DNA from: Streptococcus oralis
GTDB taxonomy: Bacteria; Bacillota; Bacilli; Lactobacillales; Streptococcaceae
Length of the DNA stretch: 64,000 nucleotides
Assembly: GCF_001983955.1 (NCBI RefSeq)
Contig: NZ_CP019562.1
Coordinates: 62,001 to 126,000, forward strand
Reading direction: 5' to 3'
Shown piece by piece: positions 36,838-46,890 of the stretch; positions within the stretch are counted from its first letter, which is position 1; every line of letters starts with the position of its first letter. The notes beneath the pieces were generated by a model. The model saw only the letters and a program-made list of their open reading frames with translations, did no database searches and was not told the DNA's origin. The position numbers and the translations under genes are program-made.

Positions 36838-39483
36838 ATGGAAAATGTTGTTGTACATATTATCTCACACAGTCACTGGGACCGTGAGTGGTACTTACCT
36901 TTTGAAAGCCACCGTATGCAGTTGGTGGAATTATTTGACAATCTTTTTGATCTTTTTGAAAATGACCCTGAGTTCAAGAGCTTCCACTTGGATGGACAAA
37001 CCATTGTCCTAGATGACTACTTGGAAATTCGCCCTGAAAATCGCGACAAAGTCCAAGGTTACATCGACCAAGGCAAACTCAAAATTGGTCCCTTTTACAT
37101 CTTGCAGGATGATTACTTGATTTCTAGCGAAGCCAATGTCCGCAACACCTTGATTGGTCAAGCAGAATGTGCAAAATGGGGCAAATCAACCCAGATTGGT
37201 TACTTCCCAGATACCTTTGGAAATATGGGACAAGCGCCTCAAATCCTTCAAAAATCAGGCATTCACGTGGCAGCCTTTGGTCGTGGTGTCAAGCCGATTG
37301 GATTTGACAACCAAGTCCTCGAAGATGAGCAGTTTACATCCCAGTTTTCAGAAATGTACTGGCAGGGCGCGGACGGAAGTCGTGTTCTCGGTATCCTCTT
37401 TGCCAACTGGTATAGTAATGGGAATGAAATCCCAGTTGATAAGGATGAGGCCCTGGCCTTCTGGAAACAAAAATTGTCAGACGTGCGTGACTATGCTTCG
37501 ACCAATCAATGGTTGATGATGAACGGCTGTGACCACCAGCCTGTACAGCGAAATCTGAGTGAAGCCATTCGTGTGGCAAATGAACTCTTCCCAGATGTGA
37601 CTTTTGTTCATAGTTCCTTTGATGACTATGTCCACGCAGTAGAAAGTGCTCTACCAGAGCAGTTATCAACGGTTACAGGTGAGTTGACAAGTCAGGAAAC
37701 AGATGGTTGGTACACACTTGCCAACACTTCTTCATCACGCATTTACCTTAAACAAGCCTTCCAAGAAAATAGCAACCTCCTAGAACAAGTAGTGGAGCCA
37801 TTGACTGTCATCACTGGTGGCCACAACCATAAGGACCAGTTGACCTATGCTTGGAAAGTCCTTCTACAAAATGCGCCACATGACAGTATCTGTGGCTGTA
37901 GTGTGGACGAGGTTCATCGTGAGATGGAAACACGTTTTGCTAAGGTTAACCAAGTTGGAAACTTCGTTAAGACCAATCTTCTCAACGAGTGGAAGGGCAA
38001 AATCGCAACTCATGAAGCCCAAAGCGACTATCTCTTTACCGTCATTAACACAGGCTTGCATGACAAGGTTGATACAGTCAGCACCGTGATTGATGTAGCG
38101 ACTTGTGATTTCAAAGAATTGCACCCAACAGAAGGCTATAAGAAGATGGCAGCCTTGACCTTGCCAAGCTACCGTGTCGAAGACTTGGAAGGGCATGCTG
38201 TAGAAGCGAAAATCGAAGATCTGGGAGCTAATTTTGAGTATGATTTACCAAAAGACAAGTTCCGCCAGGCTCGTATCGCTCGTCAAGTGCGCGTGACAGT
38301 GCCTGTTCATCTAGCACCACTTTCCTGGACAACCTTCCAATTGCTCGAAGGAGAACAAGAACACCGTGACGGTATTTACCAAAATGGAGTGATTGATACG
38401 CCATTTGTAACGGTCAGTGTGGATGAAAATATCACAGTCTACGACAAGACAACTCATGAAGCTTATGAGGATGTTCTTCGTTTTGAAGACCGTGGTGACA
38501 TCGGAAATGAGTACATCTATTTCCAACCAAAAGGAACAGAGCCTATCTACGCAGAACTCAAAGGCTGTGAAGTCTTGGAAAATACAGCTCGTTTTGCCAA
38601 GATCTTGCTCAAGCATGAATTGACAATTCCAGTAAGTGCAGACGAAAAACTGGATGCGGAACAAAGAGGAATCATCGAGTTTATGACGCGCGAAGCTGGT
38701 CGCTCAGAAGAATTGACAATTCTTCCTCTTGAAACAGAGATGACCGTCTTTGTTGATAATCCACAAATTCGTTTCAAGACTCGCTTTACTAACACAGCCA
38801 AGGACCACCGTATCCGTCTCTTGGTTAAGACTCATAACACACGTCCAAGCAATGACTCTGAAAGCATCTATGAGGTGGTGACACGACCAAACAAACCAGC
38901 TGCTTCTTGGGAAAATCCTGAAAATCCACAACACCAACAAGCCTTTGTCAGCCTTTATGATGATGAAAAAGGAGTGACGGTGGCCAATAAAGGACTGCAC
39001 GAGTATGAAATCCTTGGCGACGATACCATTGCAGTGACCATCCTTCGTGCCTCAGGTGAGCTAGGTGACTGGGGTTACTTTCCGACACCAGAGGCTCAGT
39101 GCTTGCGTGAGTTTGAAGTCGAGTTTGCTCTTGAATGCCACCAAGCAGGGGAACGCTTCTCCGCTTTCCGTCGTGCCAAAGCCTTCCAAACACCATTCAC
39201 TAGTCTTCAAGTTGCTAAACAAGAAGGAAGTGTGGCAGCGACTGGTAGCCTCTTGAGTCATGCGGCACTCAGCTTACCACAAGTTTGCCCAACAGCCTTT
39301 AAAGTGGCGGAAAATGAAGAAGGATATGTCCTCCGTTACTACAATATGAGTCAAGAAAATGTTCGCATATCAGAACACCAACAAACCATTTTGGACTTAC
39401 TTGAGCGACCATATCCAGTTCATTCAGGACTATTAGCGCCACAAGAAATTCGCACAGAATTGATCAAAAAAGAAGACATTTAA
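36838..39483 (+). CDS. Alpha-mannosidase, GH38
   Basis: An 881-residue retaining alpha-mannosidase. The zinc site and nucleophile are seen in SHSHWDREWYLPFE and YFPDTFGNMGQAPQIL, plus HDSICGCSVDEVHREME near residue 345. The central helical domain and the large beta-rich C-terminal half match the family length. It lacks a signal peptide. It most likely trims alpha-1,3-linked mannose from imported glycans, as its homologue does in pneumococcus. The leader has a GAGG ribosome site; the BOX repeat lies 91 bases upstream. Confidence 0.94.
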   Translation: MENVVVHIISHSHWDREWYLPFESHRMQLVELFDNLFDLFENDPEFKSFHLDGQTIVLDDYLEIRPENRDKVQGYIDQGKLKIGPFYILQDDYLISSEANVRNTLIGQAECAKWGKSTQIGYFPDTFGNMGQAPQILQKSGIHVAAFGRGVKPIGFDNQVLEDEQFTSQFSEMYWQGADGSRVLGILFANWYSNGNEIPVDKDEALAFWKQKLSDVRDYASTNQWLMMNGCDHQPVQRNLSEAIRVANELFPDVTFVHSSFDDYVHAVESALPEQLSTVTGELTSQETDGWYTLANTSSSRIYLKQAFQENSNLLEQVVEPLTVITGGHNHKDQLTYAWKVLLQNAPHDSICGCSVDEVHREMETRFAKVNQVGNFVKTNLLNEWKGKIATHEAQSDYLFTVINTGLHDKVDTVSTVIDVATCDFKELHPTEGYKKMAALTLPSYRVEDLEGHAVEAKIEDLGANFEYDLPKDKFRQARIARQVRVTVPVHLAPLSWTTFQLLEGEQEHRDGIYQNGVIDTPFVTVSVDENITVYDKTTHEAYEDVLRFEDRGDIGNEYIYFQPKGTEPIYAELKGCEVLENTARFAKILLKHELTIPVSADEKLDAEQRGIIEFMTREAGRSEELTILPLETEMTVFVDNPQIRFKTRFTNTAKDHRIRLLVKTHNTRPSNDSESIYEVVTRPNKPAASWENPENPQHQQAFVSLYDDEKGVTVANKGLHEYEILGDDTIAVTILRASGELGDWGYFPTPEAQCLREFEVEFALECHQAGERFSAFRRAKAFQTPFTSLQVAKQEGSVAATGSLLSHAALSLPQVCPTAFKVAENEEGYVLRYYNMSQENVRISEHQQTILDLLERPYPVHSGLLAPQEIRTELIKKEDI

Positions 39484-39527
39484 CAGTTTTGAAGTGTTTG
39501 ATAACTAATACTATGAGATAGAAAGGA

Positions 39528-39570
39528 GGGGCGAAAGAGTAAGGATTAATTGCTGATTCGCCCCTTTTTT
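39528..39570 (+). terminator. Hairpin terminator/attenuator between GH38 and ROK
   Basis: GGGGCGAA pairs with TTCGCCCC across 21 bases, then TTTTTT. The 5' arm directly follows AAAGGAG, so pairing also touches a ribosome-site-like motif. Confidence 0.7.
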
Positions 39571-39579
39571 GGTGAAAAT

Positions 39580-40449
39580 ATGATCATTGCAACCATTGAT
39601 ATTGGAGGAACTGGGATTAAGTTTGCCAGTCTAACTCCTGATGGAAAAATACTAGATAAGACAAGTACTCCGACGCCAGAAACCCTAGAAGATTTACTGG
39701 CATGGCTAGACCAACGCTTGGCAGAACAAGATTATAGTGGGATCGCCATGAGCGTTCCAGGCGCGGTCAAACAAGAAACAGGTGTGATTGAGGGAATCAG
39801 TGCCGTGCCTTATATTCACGGTTTTTCTTGGTATGAAGCTCTTGCTCATCACAAGCTATCTGTCCATCTAGAAAATGATGCCAACTGTGTTGGACTTAGT
39901 GAACTGTTGGCTCACCCAGAGATTGAAAATGCAGCCTGTGTCGTGATTGGGACAGGAATTGGCGGAGCTATGATTATCAATGGCAAACTTCACCGTGGTC
40001 GCCACGGCTTAGGTGGTGAGTTTGGCTATATGACAACCATTGAACCAGCTGAAAAACTCAACAACTGGTCGCTACTAGCATCCACAGGAAACATGGTTCG
40101 CTACGTAATTGAAAAATCTGGTCAGACTGACTGGGATGGTCGCAAGATTTACCAAGAAGCTGCAGCAGGAAATGCTCTTTGTCAAGAAGCGATTGAGCGC
40201 ATGAATCGTAATCTGGCTCAAGGTTTGCTCAATATTCAGTATCTCATCGACACGGATGTCATTAGCCTGGGTGGGTCTATCAGCCAAAATCCAGACTTCA
40301 TCCAAGGTGTCAAGAAGGCTGTCGATAACTTTGTCGAAACCTACGAAGAATACACGGTCGCACCAGTTATCCAAGCTTGCACCTATCATGCAGATGCCAA
40401 TCTCTATGGTGCCCTTGTCAACTGGCTACAGGAGGAAAATCAGTGGTAA
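39580..40449 (+). CDS. ROK-family sugar kinase or regulator
   Basis: A 289-residue ROK protein. The start at 39580 gives the canonical N-terminus [16 protein letters not shown]; the longer frame from 39550 is rejected. Other marks: [25 protein letters not shown] and [15 protein letters not shown]. The zinc motif CxCGxxGC found in many ROK kinases is absent, and there is no HTH domain, so a kinase acting on a sugar released by the neighbouring enzymes (for example mannose or N-acetylmannosamine-like) is more likely than a repressor. It overlaps the GH20 gene by 7 bases, indicating coupled expression. Confidence 0.85.
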   Translation: MIIATIDIGGTGIKFASLTPDGKILDKTSTPTPETLEDLLAWLDQRLAEQDYSGIAMSVPGAVKQETGVIEGISAVPYIHGFSWYEALAHHKLSVHLENDANCVGLSELLAHPEIENAACVVIGTGIGGAMIINGKLHRGRHGLGGEFGYMTTIEPAEKLNNWSLLASTGNMVRYVIEKSGQTDWDGRKIYQEAAAGNALCQEAIERMNRNLAQGLLNIQYLIDTDVISLGGSISQNPDFIQGVKKAVDNFVETYEEYTVAPVIQACTYHADANLYGALVNWLQEENQW

Positions 40450-42323
40450 CATTTACAGGACTTAGTCTCAAACAAACTCAGGCAATCGACTTGCTGACAA
40501 AACATATCTCTTTACCAGATGTGGAAGTTGCAGTCGCTCAGTCTGACCAAACGTCTATCTCGATTATAGGTCAAGGTGGACACTATCAACTAACCTATCG
40601 CAAACCTCACCAACTCTACCGCGCCTTGTCAGTGCTAGCAACAGCTCTCGTAGAAGGTGATAAGGTAGCGATTGAGGAGCAGGCGGCTTATGAAGATTTA
40701 GCCTACATGGCAGACTGTTCTCGCAATGCAGTTTTGAATGTGGCTTCTGCCAAACAGATGATTGAAGTCTTGGCTCTCATGGGTTACTCAACCTTCGAGC
40801 TCTACATGGAAGATACCTACCAGATTGAGGGGCAACCTTATTTTGGCTATTTCCGTGGCGCCTATTCAGCTGAAGAGTTACAGGAAATCGAAGCCTACGC
40901 TCAGCAGTTTGACATGACCTTTGTGCCTTGCATCCAGACCTTGGCCCACTTGTCAGCCTTTGTCAAATGGGGTGTTAAGGAAGTGCAAGAACTCCGTGAT
41001 GTGGAGGACATTCTCCTTATCGGTGAAGAAAAAGTTTATGATTTGATTGACGGGATGTTTGCCACTCTGTCTAAACTGCAGACACGCAAGGTCAATATTG
41101 GGATGGACGAAGCTCACTTGGTTGGCTTGGGGCGCTACCTCATCTTGAACGGTGTTGTAGACCGTAGTCTCCTCATGTGTCAACACTTGGAGCGCGTGCT
41201 GGATATTGCCGATAAGTATGGTTTCCACTGCCAAATGTGGAGTGACATGTTCTTCAAACTCATGTCAGCAGATGGCCAGTACGATCGTGACGTGGAGATT
41301 CCAGAAGAAACTCGTGTCTACCTAGATCGTCTCAAAGACCGCGTAACCTTGGTTTACTGGGATTATTATCAGGACAGCGAGGAAAAATACAACCGCAATT
41401 TCCGCAATCACCACAAGATTAGCCAAGATATTGCCTTTGCAGGTGGTGCTTGGAAGTGGATCGGTTTTACGCCCAACAACCATTTCAGCCGTCTCATCGC
41501 TGTAGAAGCCAACAAAGCCTGCCGCGCCAATGATATCAAAGAAGTGATTGTGACGGGTTGGGGGGACAATGGTGGAGAAACTGCTCAGCTCTCTATTCTA
41601 CCAAGTCTGCAAATCTGGGCAGAACTCAGCTACCGCAATGACCTAGACCGTTTGTCTGCTCACTTCAAGACCAATACAGGTCTATCAGTTGAGGAATTCA
41701 TGCAGATCGACCTAGCCAACCTCTTGCCAGACCTGCCAGATAATCTCAGTGGTATCAATCCCAACCGCTATGTCTTTTATCAGGATGTTCTCTGTCCGAT
41801 TCTTGACAGACACATGACACCTGAACAGGACAAACCACACTTCGCTCAGGCAGCTGAGATTCTCTCTGACATTAAAGAAAAAGCTGGGAACTATGCTTAT
41901 CTCTTTGAAACTCAGGCCCAGTTGAACCAGATTTTAAGCAGTAAAGTGGATGTGGGACGACGCATTCGTCAGGCCTACCAAGTAAACGATAAAGAAAGTC
42001 TGAGAGAAATCGCAAGACAAGAATTACCAAAACTTAGAAGCGAGATTGAAAACTTCCATGCCCTCTTTAGCCACCAATGGTTGAAAGAAAACAAGGTCTT
42101 TGGTTTGGATACGGTTGATATCCGTATGGGCGGACTCTTGCAACGCATCAAGCGAGCAGAAAGCCGTATCGAAGCCTATCTGTCTGATCAGATTGACCGC
42201 ATCGACGAGCTAGAAGTTGAAATCCTACCATTTACTGATTTCTACGCAGACAAGGATTTCGCAGCAACTACGGCCAACCATTGGCATACTATTGCGACAG
42301 CTTCGACGATTTATACGACTTAG
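40443..42323 (+). CDS. Beta-N-acetylhexosaminidase, GH20
   Basis: A 626-residue GH20 enzyme. GTG at 40443 is the start: AGGAGG is six bases upstream and the length equals that of the pneumococcal cytoplasmic GH20C as I remember it. The catalytic Asp-Glu pair is in [13 protein letters not shown]. Other segments are [16 protein letters not shown] and the Trp residues of [11 protein letters not shown]. No signal peptide, so it acts on imported GlcNAc- or GalNAc-terminated sugars. Overlaps the ROK gene; followed by a terminator. Confidence 0.92.
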   Translation: MVTFTGLSLKQTQAIDLLTKHISLPDVEVAVAQSDQTSISIIGQGGHYQLTYRKPHQLYRALSVLATALVEGDKVAIEEQAAYEDLAYMADCSRNAVLNVASAKQMIEVLALMGYSTFELYMEDTYQIEGQPYFGYFRGAYSAEELQEIEAYAQQFDMTFVPCIQTLAHLSAFVKWGVKEVQELRDVEDILLIGEEKVYDLIDGMFATLSKLQTRKVNIGMDEAHLVGLGRYLILNGVVDRSLLMCQHLERVLDIADKYGFHCQMWSDMFFKLMSADGQYDRDVEIPEETRVYLDRLKDRVTLVYWDYYQDSEEKYNRNFRNHHKISQDIAFAGGAWKWIGFTPNNHFSRLIAVEANKACRANDIKEVIVTGWGDNGGETAQLSILPSLQIWAELSYRNDLDRLSAHFKTNTGLSVEEFMQIDLANLLPDLPDNLSGINPNRYVFYQDVLCPILDRHMTPEQDKPHFAQAAEILSDIKEKAGNYAYLFETQAQLNQILSSKVDVGRRIRQAYQVNDKESLREIARQELPKLRSEIENFHALFSHQWLKENKVFGLDTVDIRMGGLLQRIKRAESRIEAYLSDQIDRIDELEVEILPFTDFYADKDFAATTANHWHTIATASTIYTT

Positions 42324-42378
42324 GCATTTTTTCCGAGTCAGAGTGTTTCTCGTGAAACCTATTTCTTATAAAAAACTT

Positions 42379-42408
42379 CTCCACAAAAAATAATTTGTGG
42401 AGTTTTTT
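42379..42408 (+). terminator. Terminator after GH20
   Basis: CTCCACAAA-AAATAA-TTTGTGGAG followed by TTTTTT. Confidence 0.92.
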
Positions 42409-42421
42409 CTATAATTAGTAG

Positions 42422-42451
42422 TTTAACCTAGCCTTCAAATAGGAGTATACT
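42422..42451 (+). promoter_or_regulatory. Promoter of the glycan ABC importer
   Basis: TTTAAC (42422-42427), 18-base spacer, TATACT (42446-42451). Confidence 0.6.
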
Positions 42452-42456
42452 AATAA

Positions 42457-42470
42457 TGTAATCGTTATCA
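42457..42470. promoter_or_regulatory. cre site before the glycan importer
   Basis: TGTAATCGTTATCA matches every defined position of TGNAANCGNWNNCA. Placed around the transcription start, so CcpA would act as a roadblock when glucose is present. Confidence 0.82.
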
Positions 42471-42521
42471 AACCTAAAAATTCGATGAAATCAGTTTTTA
42501 GGAATAAAAAGGGAGGAAATT

Positions 42522-43451
42522 ATGAAAAAGTTTTCAAAGACCTTGAGAGATAACTGGATCTTTCTCTTGATGGTTTTACCAGGGGCACTCTGGTTGATTC
42601 TATTCTTTTACATTCCAGTATTTGGGAATGTGGTCGCCTTTAAAGACTACCATATGACCAGTAATGGTTTCATAGATAGTATCGTGAATAGTAAATGGGT
42701 CGGGTTAGATAATTTCAGATTCTTGTTCAGTTCAAAAGATGCCTTTATCATCACTCGTAATACCGTTCTCTACAATCTCGGCTTTATCTTTATCGGTTTG
42801 ATTGTATCAGTAGGGATTGCCATCATCCTCAGCGAGCTTCGCTCTAAGAGAATGGTTAAGATTTTCCAAACGTCTATGTTGTTCCCTTACTTCCTGTCAT
42901 GGGTTATTATCAGTTTCTTTACAGATGCCTTCCTAAACATTGACAAAGGGGTCTTCAACCATTTCCTAACATCCATTGGCATGAAGGAAGTCAACTTCTA
43001 CGCTGACTTAGGCATTTGGCCATACCTTCTCCTTTTCCTAGGTATTTGGAAAGGCTTTGGATATAGCAGTGTCATGTACTATGCGACGATCATGGGAATT
43101 GACCCAACCTACTACGAAGCAGCAACAGTGGACGGGGCGAGCAAGTGGCAACGTATTCGCAACGTAACCATTCCTCAGTTGACTCCACTTGTGACAGTTT
43201 TGACTATCCTTGCAGTCGGAAATATCTTCCGTGCAGACTTTGGTCTCTTCTATCAAATCCCACACAATGCTGGTCAGCTTTACAATGTAACCAACGTTTT
43301 GGACGTATATGTCTTTAATGGTTTGACTCAGACAGCAGATATCGGTATGGCTTCAGCAGCCGGTCTTTACCAATCCGTTGTCGGTTTGATTCTGGTTATC
43401 CTATCAAACTTGCTTGCAAGACGAGTCGATCCAAACTCAGCTTTGTTCTAG
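42522..43451 (+). CDS. ABC permease 1, N-glycan type importer (NgtP1-like)
   Basis: A 309-residue permease of the CUT1/LplB type with six membrane spans. The cytoplasmic EAA loop reads YYEAATVDGASKWQRIRNVT then IPQL. It is the first gene of a three-gene importer behind a cre-controlled promoter, with GGGAGG as ribosome site. It pairs with the permease 14 bases downstream. No ATPase is encoded here, as with other streptococcal carbohydrate importers that use the shared MsmK-type ATPase (known of the family). Confidence 0.9.
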   Translation: MKKFSKTLRDNWIFLLMVLPGALWLILFFYIPVFGNVVAFKDYHMTSNGFIDSIVNSKWVGLDNFRFLFSSKDAFIITRNTVLYNLGFIFIGLIVSVGIAIILSELRSKRMVKIFQTSMLFPYFLSWVIISFFTDAFLNIDKGVFNHFLTSIGMKEVNFYADLGIWPYLLLFLGIWKGFGYSSVMYYATIMGIDPTYYEAATVDGASKWQRIRNVTIPQLTPLVTVLTILAVGNIFRADFGLFYQIPHNAGQLYNVTNVLDVYVFNGLTQTADIGMASAAGLYQSVVGLILVILSNLLARRVDPNSALF

Positions 43452-43464
43452 AAAGGAGGAGAAT

Positions 43465-44388
43465 ATGGCAGAAAAGAAAATTAAAAAAGAAAAAATCGAT
43501 AATGTCGGCATTCACTCCTTCAGTAAGAAAGCAGATATCTTCTTTAGTATCATCTCTGGTTTGATCGCTCTTTCTTGTATCTTGCCCTTTATCTTCGTTA
43601 TCATCATTTCGGTGACAGATGAAAAGAGCATCCTCCAGTATGGATATAGCTTTTTCCCTTCGAAATTTGGTGTAGATGGATTCCAGTTCCTAGCTCAGTT
43701 TAAAGATAAGATCCTCCAAGCGCTCTTTATCTCAGTTTTTGTAACCGTAGTCGGAACAGTGACCAACGTCTTCATTACAACCACTTATGCCTACGCCATC
43801 TCACGTACAACCTTTAAGTACCGCAGATTCTTCACGATTTTCGCTCTTCTCAGTATGTTGTTCAATGCTGGTTTGGTACCAGGCTATATCGTGGTCACTC
43901 GCCTGCTGCAACTTGGTGATACCGTTTGGGCCTTGATTGTTCCAATGCTTCTCTCACCATTCAACATCATCTTGATGCGTTCCTTCTTCAAGAAGACCAT
44001 TCCAGAAGCCATTCTCGAATCTGCTCGTATCGATGGTGCCAGTGAAGCTCGGATCTTCTTCCAGATTTGTTTGCCATTGTCACTTCCAGGTATCGCAACC
44101 ATTACGCTTTTGACAGCTCTTGGTTTCTGGAACGACTGGTTCAACGCCCTTCTTTACATCAAGAGTGATAACTTGTATCCATTGCAATATTTGCTTATGC
44201 AAATCCAGCAAAATATGGACTACATTGCAAAAGCAGTCGGCCTATCTGGCCAACTGGGAGTCGCTCTTCCAAAAGAAACAGGTCGTATGGCCATGGTTGT
44301 AGTTGCAACCCTTCCAATCGCGATTCTGTATCCATTCTTCCAACGCTACTTTGTTAAAGGTTTGACAATCGGTGGTGTGAAAGAATAG
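43465..44388 (+). CDS. ABC permease 2, N-glycan type importer (NgtP2-like)
   Basis: A 307-residue permease with six membrane spans. ATG at 43465 follows AAAGGAGGAG; the longer frame overlapping permease 1 is rejected. The EAA loop is AILESARIDGASEARIFFQI then CLPLSLPG. The C-terminus RYFVKGLTIGGVKE is typical of this subfamily. It forms the heterodimeric channel with permease 1. Confidence 0.9.
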   Translation: MAEKKIKKEKIDNVGIHSFSKKADIFFSIISGLIALSCILPFIFVIIISVTDEKSILQYGYSFFPSKFGVDGFQFLAQFKDKILQALFISVFVTVVGTVTNVFITTTYAYAISRTTFKYRRFFTIFALLSMLFNAGLVPGYIVVTRLLQLGDTVWALIVPMLLSPFNIILMRSFFKKTIPEAILESARIDGASEARIFFQICLPLSLPGIATITLLTALGFWNDWFNALLYIKSDNLYPLQYLLMQIQQNMDYIAKAVGLSGQLGVALPKETGRMAMVVVATLPIAILYPFFQRYFVKGLTIGGVKE

Positions 44389-44396
44389 CACTTACT

Positions 44397-44444
44397 GAGA
44401 AACACCGTTTCTCCCTTCTCAACTTCATCATAGCGATTGAAGTT
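44397..44444 (+). promoter_or_regulatory. Two intercistronic stem-loops
   Basis: GAGAAAC-ACC-GTTTCTC (44397-44413) and AACTTCA with TGAAGTT (44421-44444), neither followed by a T run. Between a permease gene and its binding-protein gene such hairpins usually protect or process mRNA so that the binding protein is made in excess. Confidence 0.6.
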
Positions 44445-44496
44445 AAAAATTATTAAATCGTTTATAAGTTTAAAAATAAAAAAAGGAGTTTTTATC

Positions 44497-45981
44497 ATGA
44501 AAAACTGGAAAAAATATGCTTTTGCATCTGCTAGCGTAGTCGCTTTGGCTGCTGGTCTCGCTGCTTGTGGAAACCTTACAGGTAATAACAAAAAAGCTGC
44601 GGACTCAGCTTCAGGTGAAAAAACTGTTATCAAAATGTACCAAATTGGTGACAAACCAGATAACTTGGATGAATTGCTAGAAAATGCTAACAAAATCATC
44701 GGTGAAAAAGTTGGTGCCAAATTGGATATCCAATACCTCGGATGGGGTGACTATGATAAGAAAATGTCTGTTATCACATCATCTGGTGAAAACTATGATA
44801 TCGCATTTGCATCTAACTATGTCGTAAATGCTCAAAAAGGTGCCTATGCTGACTTAACAGAATTGTATAAAAAAGAAGGAGCAGAGCTTTACAAAGCACT
44901 TGACCCAGCTTACATCAAAGGGAACACTGTAAACGGTAAGATCTATGCAGTACCAGTTGCAGCTAACGTTGCATCATCTCAAAACTTTGCCTTCAACGGA
45001 ACACTTCTTGCTAAATACGGTATCGATATTTCAGGTGTAACTTCATACGAAACACTTGAGCCAGTCTTGAAACAAATCAAAGAAAAAGCTCCAGATGTAG
45101 TACCATTTGCGGTTACGAAGAACTTTATCCCATCTGATAACTTTGACTACCCAGTACCAAATGGACTTCCATTTGTTATTGACCTTGAAGGAGACACTAC
45201 TAAGATCGTAAACCGTTACGAAGTACCTCGTTTCAAAGAACACTTGAAGACTCTTCACAAATTCTATGAAGAAGGATACATTCCAAAAGACGTAGCAACA
45301 AGCGACACTTCATTTGACCTTCAACAAGATACTTGGTTCGTTCGTGAAGAAACAGTAGGACCAGCTGACTACGGTAACAGCTTGCTTTCACGTGTTGCGA
45401 ACAAAGATATCCAAATCAAACCAATCACTAACTTTATTAAGAAAAACCAAACAACACAAGTTGCCAACTTTGTTATCTCAAACAACTCTAAGAACAAAGA
45501 AAAATCAATGGAAGTGTTGAACCTCTTGAACACGAACCCAGAACTCTTGAACGGTCTTGTTTACGGTCCAGAAGGCAAGAACTGGGAAAAAATTGAAGGT
45601 AAAGAAAACCGTGTACGCGTCCTTGATGGCTACAAAGGAAATACTCACATGGGTGGATGGAACACTGGTAACAACTGGATTCTTTACATCAACGAAAACG
45701 TTACAGACCAACAAATCGAAGATTCTAAGAAACAATTGGCAGAAGCTAAAGAATCTCCAGCACTTGGATTCATCTTTAACACTGACAATGTGAAATCTGA
45801 AATCTCAGCAATTTCTAACACAATGCAACAATTCGATACAGCTATCAACACTGGTACTGTAGACCCAGATAAAGCTATTCCAGAATTGATGGAAAAATTG
45901 AAATCTGAAGGTGCCTACGAAAAAGTATTGAACGAAATGCAAAAACAATACGACGAATTCTTGAAAAACAAAAAATCATAA
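44497..45981 (+). CDS. Solute-binding lipoprotein, N-glycan type (NgtS-like)
   Basis: A 494-residue extracytoplasmic binding protein. ATG at 44497 follows AAAAGGAG. The lipobox is AAGLAAC at about residue 24. The mature part is a large two-lobed binding protein (YLGWGDYDKKMSV, later WNTGNNWILYINENVT). It closely resembles, from memory, pneumococcal NgtS (SP_0092), which binds biantennary N-glycan pieces. Codon usage is strongly biased, as in a highly expressed gene, and clearly more so than in its permeases. The ligand is inferred from the homologue and the neighbouring hydrolases. Confidence 0.9.
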   Translation: MKNWKKYAFASASVVALAAGLAACGNLTGNNKKAADSASGEKTVIKMYQIGDKPDNLDELLENANKIIGEKVGAKLDIQYLGWGDYDKKMSVITSSGENYDIAFASNYVVNAQKGAYADLTELYKKEGAELYKALDPAYIKGNTVNGKIYAVPVAANVASSQNFAFNGTLLAKYGIDISGVTSYETLEPVLKQIKEKAPDVVPFAVTKNFIPSDNFDYPVPNGLPFVIDLEGDTTKIVNRYEVPRFKEHLKTLHKFYEEGYIPKDVATSDTSFDLQQDTWFVREETVGPADYGNSLLSRVANKDIQIKPITNFIKKNQTTQVANFVISNNSKNKEKSMEVLNLLNTNPELLNGLVYGPEGKNWEKIEGKENRVRVLDGYKGNTHMGGWNTGNNWILYINENVTDQQIEDSKKQLAEAKESPALGFIFNTDNVKSEISAISNTMQQFDTAINTGTVDPDKAIPELMEKLKSEGAYEKVLNEMQKQYDEFLKNKKS

Positions 45982-46025
45982 GAACGATTGATTTCGTGTA
46001 TTCATTCCTAATTCCTAAAAATGTG

Positions 46026-46067
46026 ATCACTGCCTTCCTTAGTTCTCTAGGGGAGGTAGTGATTTTT
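46026..46067 (+). terminator. Terminator of the glycan importer operon
   Basis: ATCACTGCCTTCC pairs with GGGAGGTAGTGAT (one bulge), then TTTTTA. Confidence 0.85.
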
Positions 46068-46141
46068 AGGATGTAAACATGAAAAGAGTGGTTCTGAGGG
46101 TTTATGCGGTGTGATACACATACATCTATAGAGGATTTATT

Positions 46142-46831
46142 ATGAAAAAATATCGCCTTCTTTTCAAAATGAGTGCTGTCTTCTCTTACCTATTTTTCGT
46201 ATTTGGCCTTTCCCAGCTGACGCTTATTGTCCAAAACTATTGGCAATTTTCTTCCCAGATAGGCAATTTCTTCTGGATTCAAAATATCCTGAGTTTGCTA
46301 TTTAGTGGAGTCATGATTTGGATTCTGGTTAAGACAGGGCACGGTTATCTCTTTCGTATTCCAAGAAAAAAATGGCTTTGGTATTCGATTTTGACAGTAT
46401 TAGTGGTAGTGCTCCAGATCTCTTTTAACGTTCAGACAGCTAAACATGTTCAGTCAACTGCTGAAGGTTGGGCTGTATTGATTGGTTATAGTGGGACTAA
46501 CTTTGCAGAGCTAGGTATTTATATAGCCCTGTTCTTTCTGGTTCCACTGATGGAAGAGTTAATCTATAGAGGATTACTGCAACATGCCTTTTTTAAAGAT
46601 TCGAGATTTGCTCTTGATTTGCTTCTTCCTTCTATTTTATTTGCTCTCCCTCATTTTTCAAGCCTGCCTAGTCTGTTAGATATCTTCGTCTTTGCAACAT
46701 CTGGAATCATTTTTGCTAGTTTGACCCGCTATACCAAGAGCATTTATCCTTCCTATGCGGTGCATGTGATCAATAATATTTTCGCAACATTACCATTTTT
46801 GCTGACTTTTTTACATAGGGTATTTGGATAA
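46142..46831 (+). CDS. CPBP-family intramembrane protease
   Basis: A 229-residue membrane protein with about seven spans. The CPBP/Abi catalytic motifs are all there: EELIYRGLLQHAF (EExxxR), ILFALPHFSS (FxxxH) and YAVHVINNIF (HxxxN). Members process CAAX-like or bacteriocin-related substrates, or confer bacteriocin self-immunity in streptococci. The next gene, 60 bases downstream, looks like a bacteriocin immunity protein, which favours an immunity or defence role. No bacteriocin is encoded next to them. Confidence 0.88.
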   Translation: MKKYRLLFKMSAVFSYLFFVFGLSQLTLIVQNYWQFSSQIGNFFWIQNILSLLFSGVMIWILVKTGHGYLFRIPRKKWLWYSILTVLVVVLQISFNVQTAKHVQSTAEGWAVLIGYSGTNFAELGIYIALFFLVPLMEELIYRGLLQHAFFKDSRFALDLLLPSILFALPHFSSLPSLLDIFVFATSGIIFASLTRYTKSIYPSYAVHVINNIFATLPFLLTFLHRVFG

Positions 46832-46890
46832 AATATTAGCATGAGAGCTAGGAATGATAGCTTTTCAAATATTTTAGGAGGAAAATGAGT

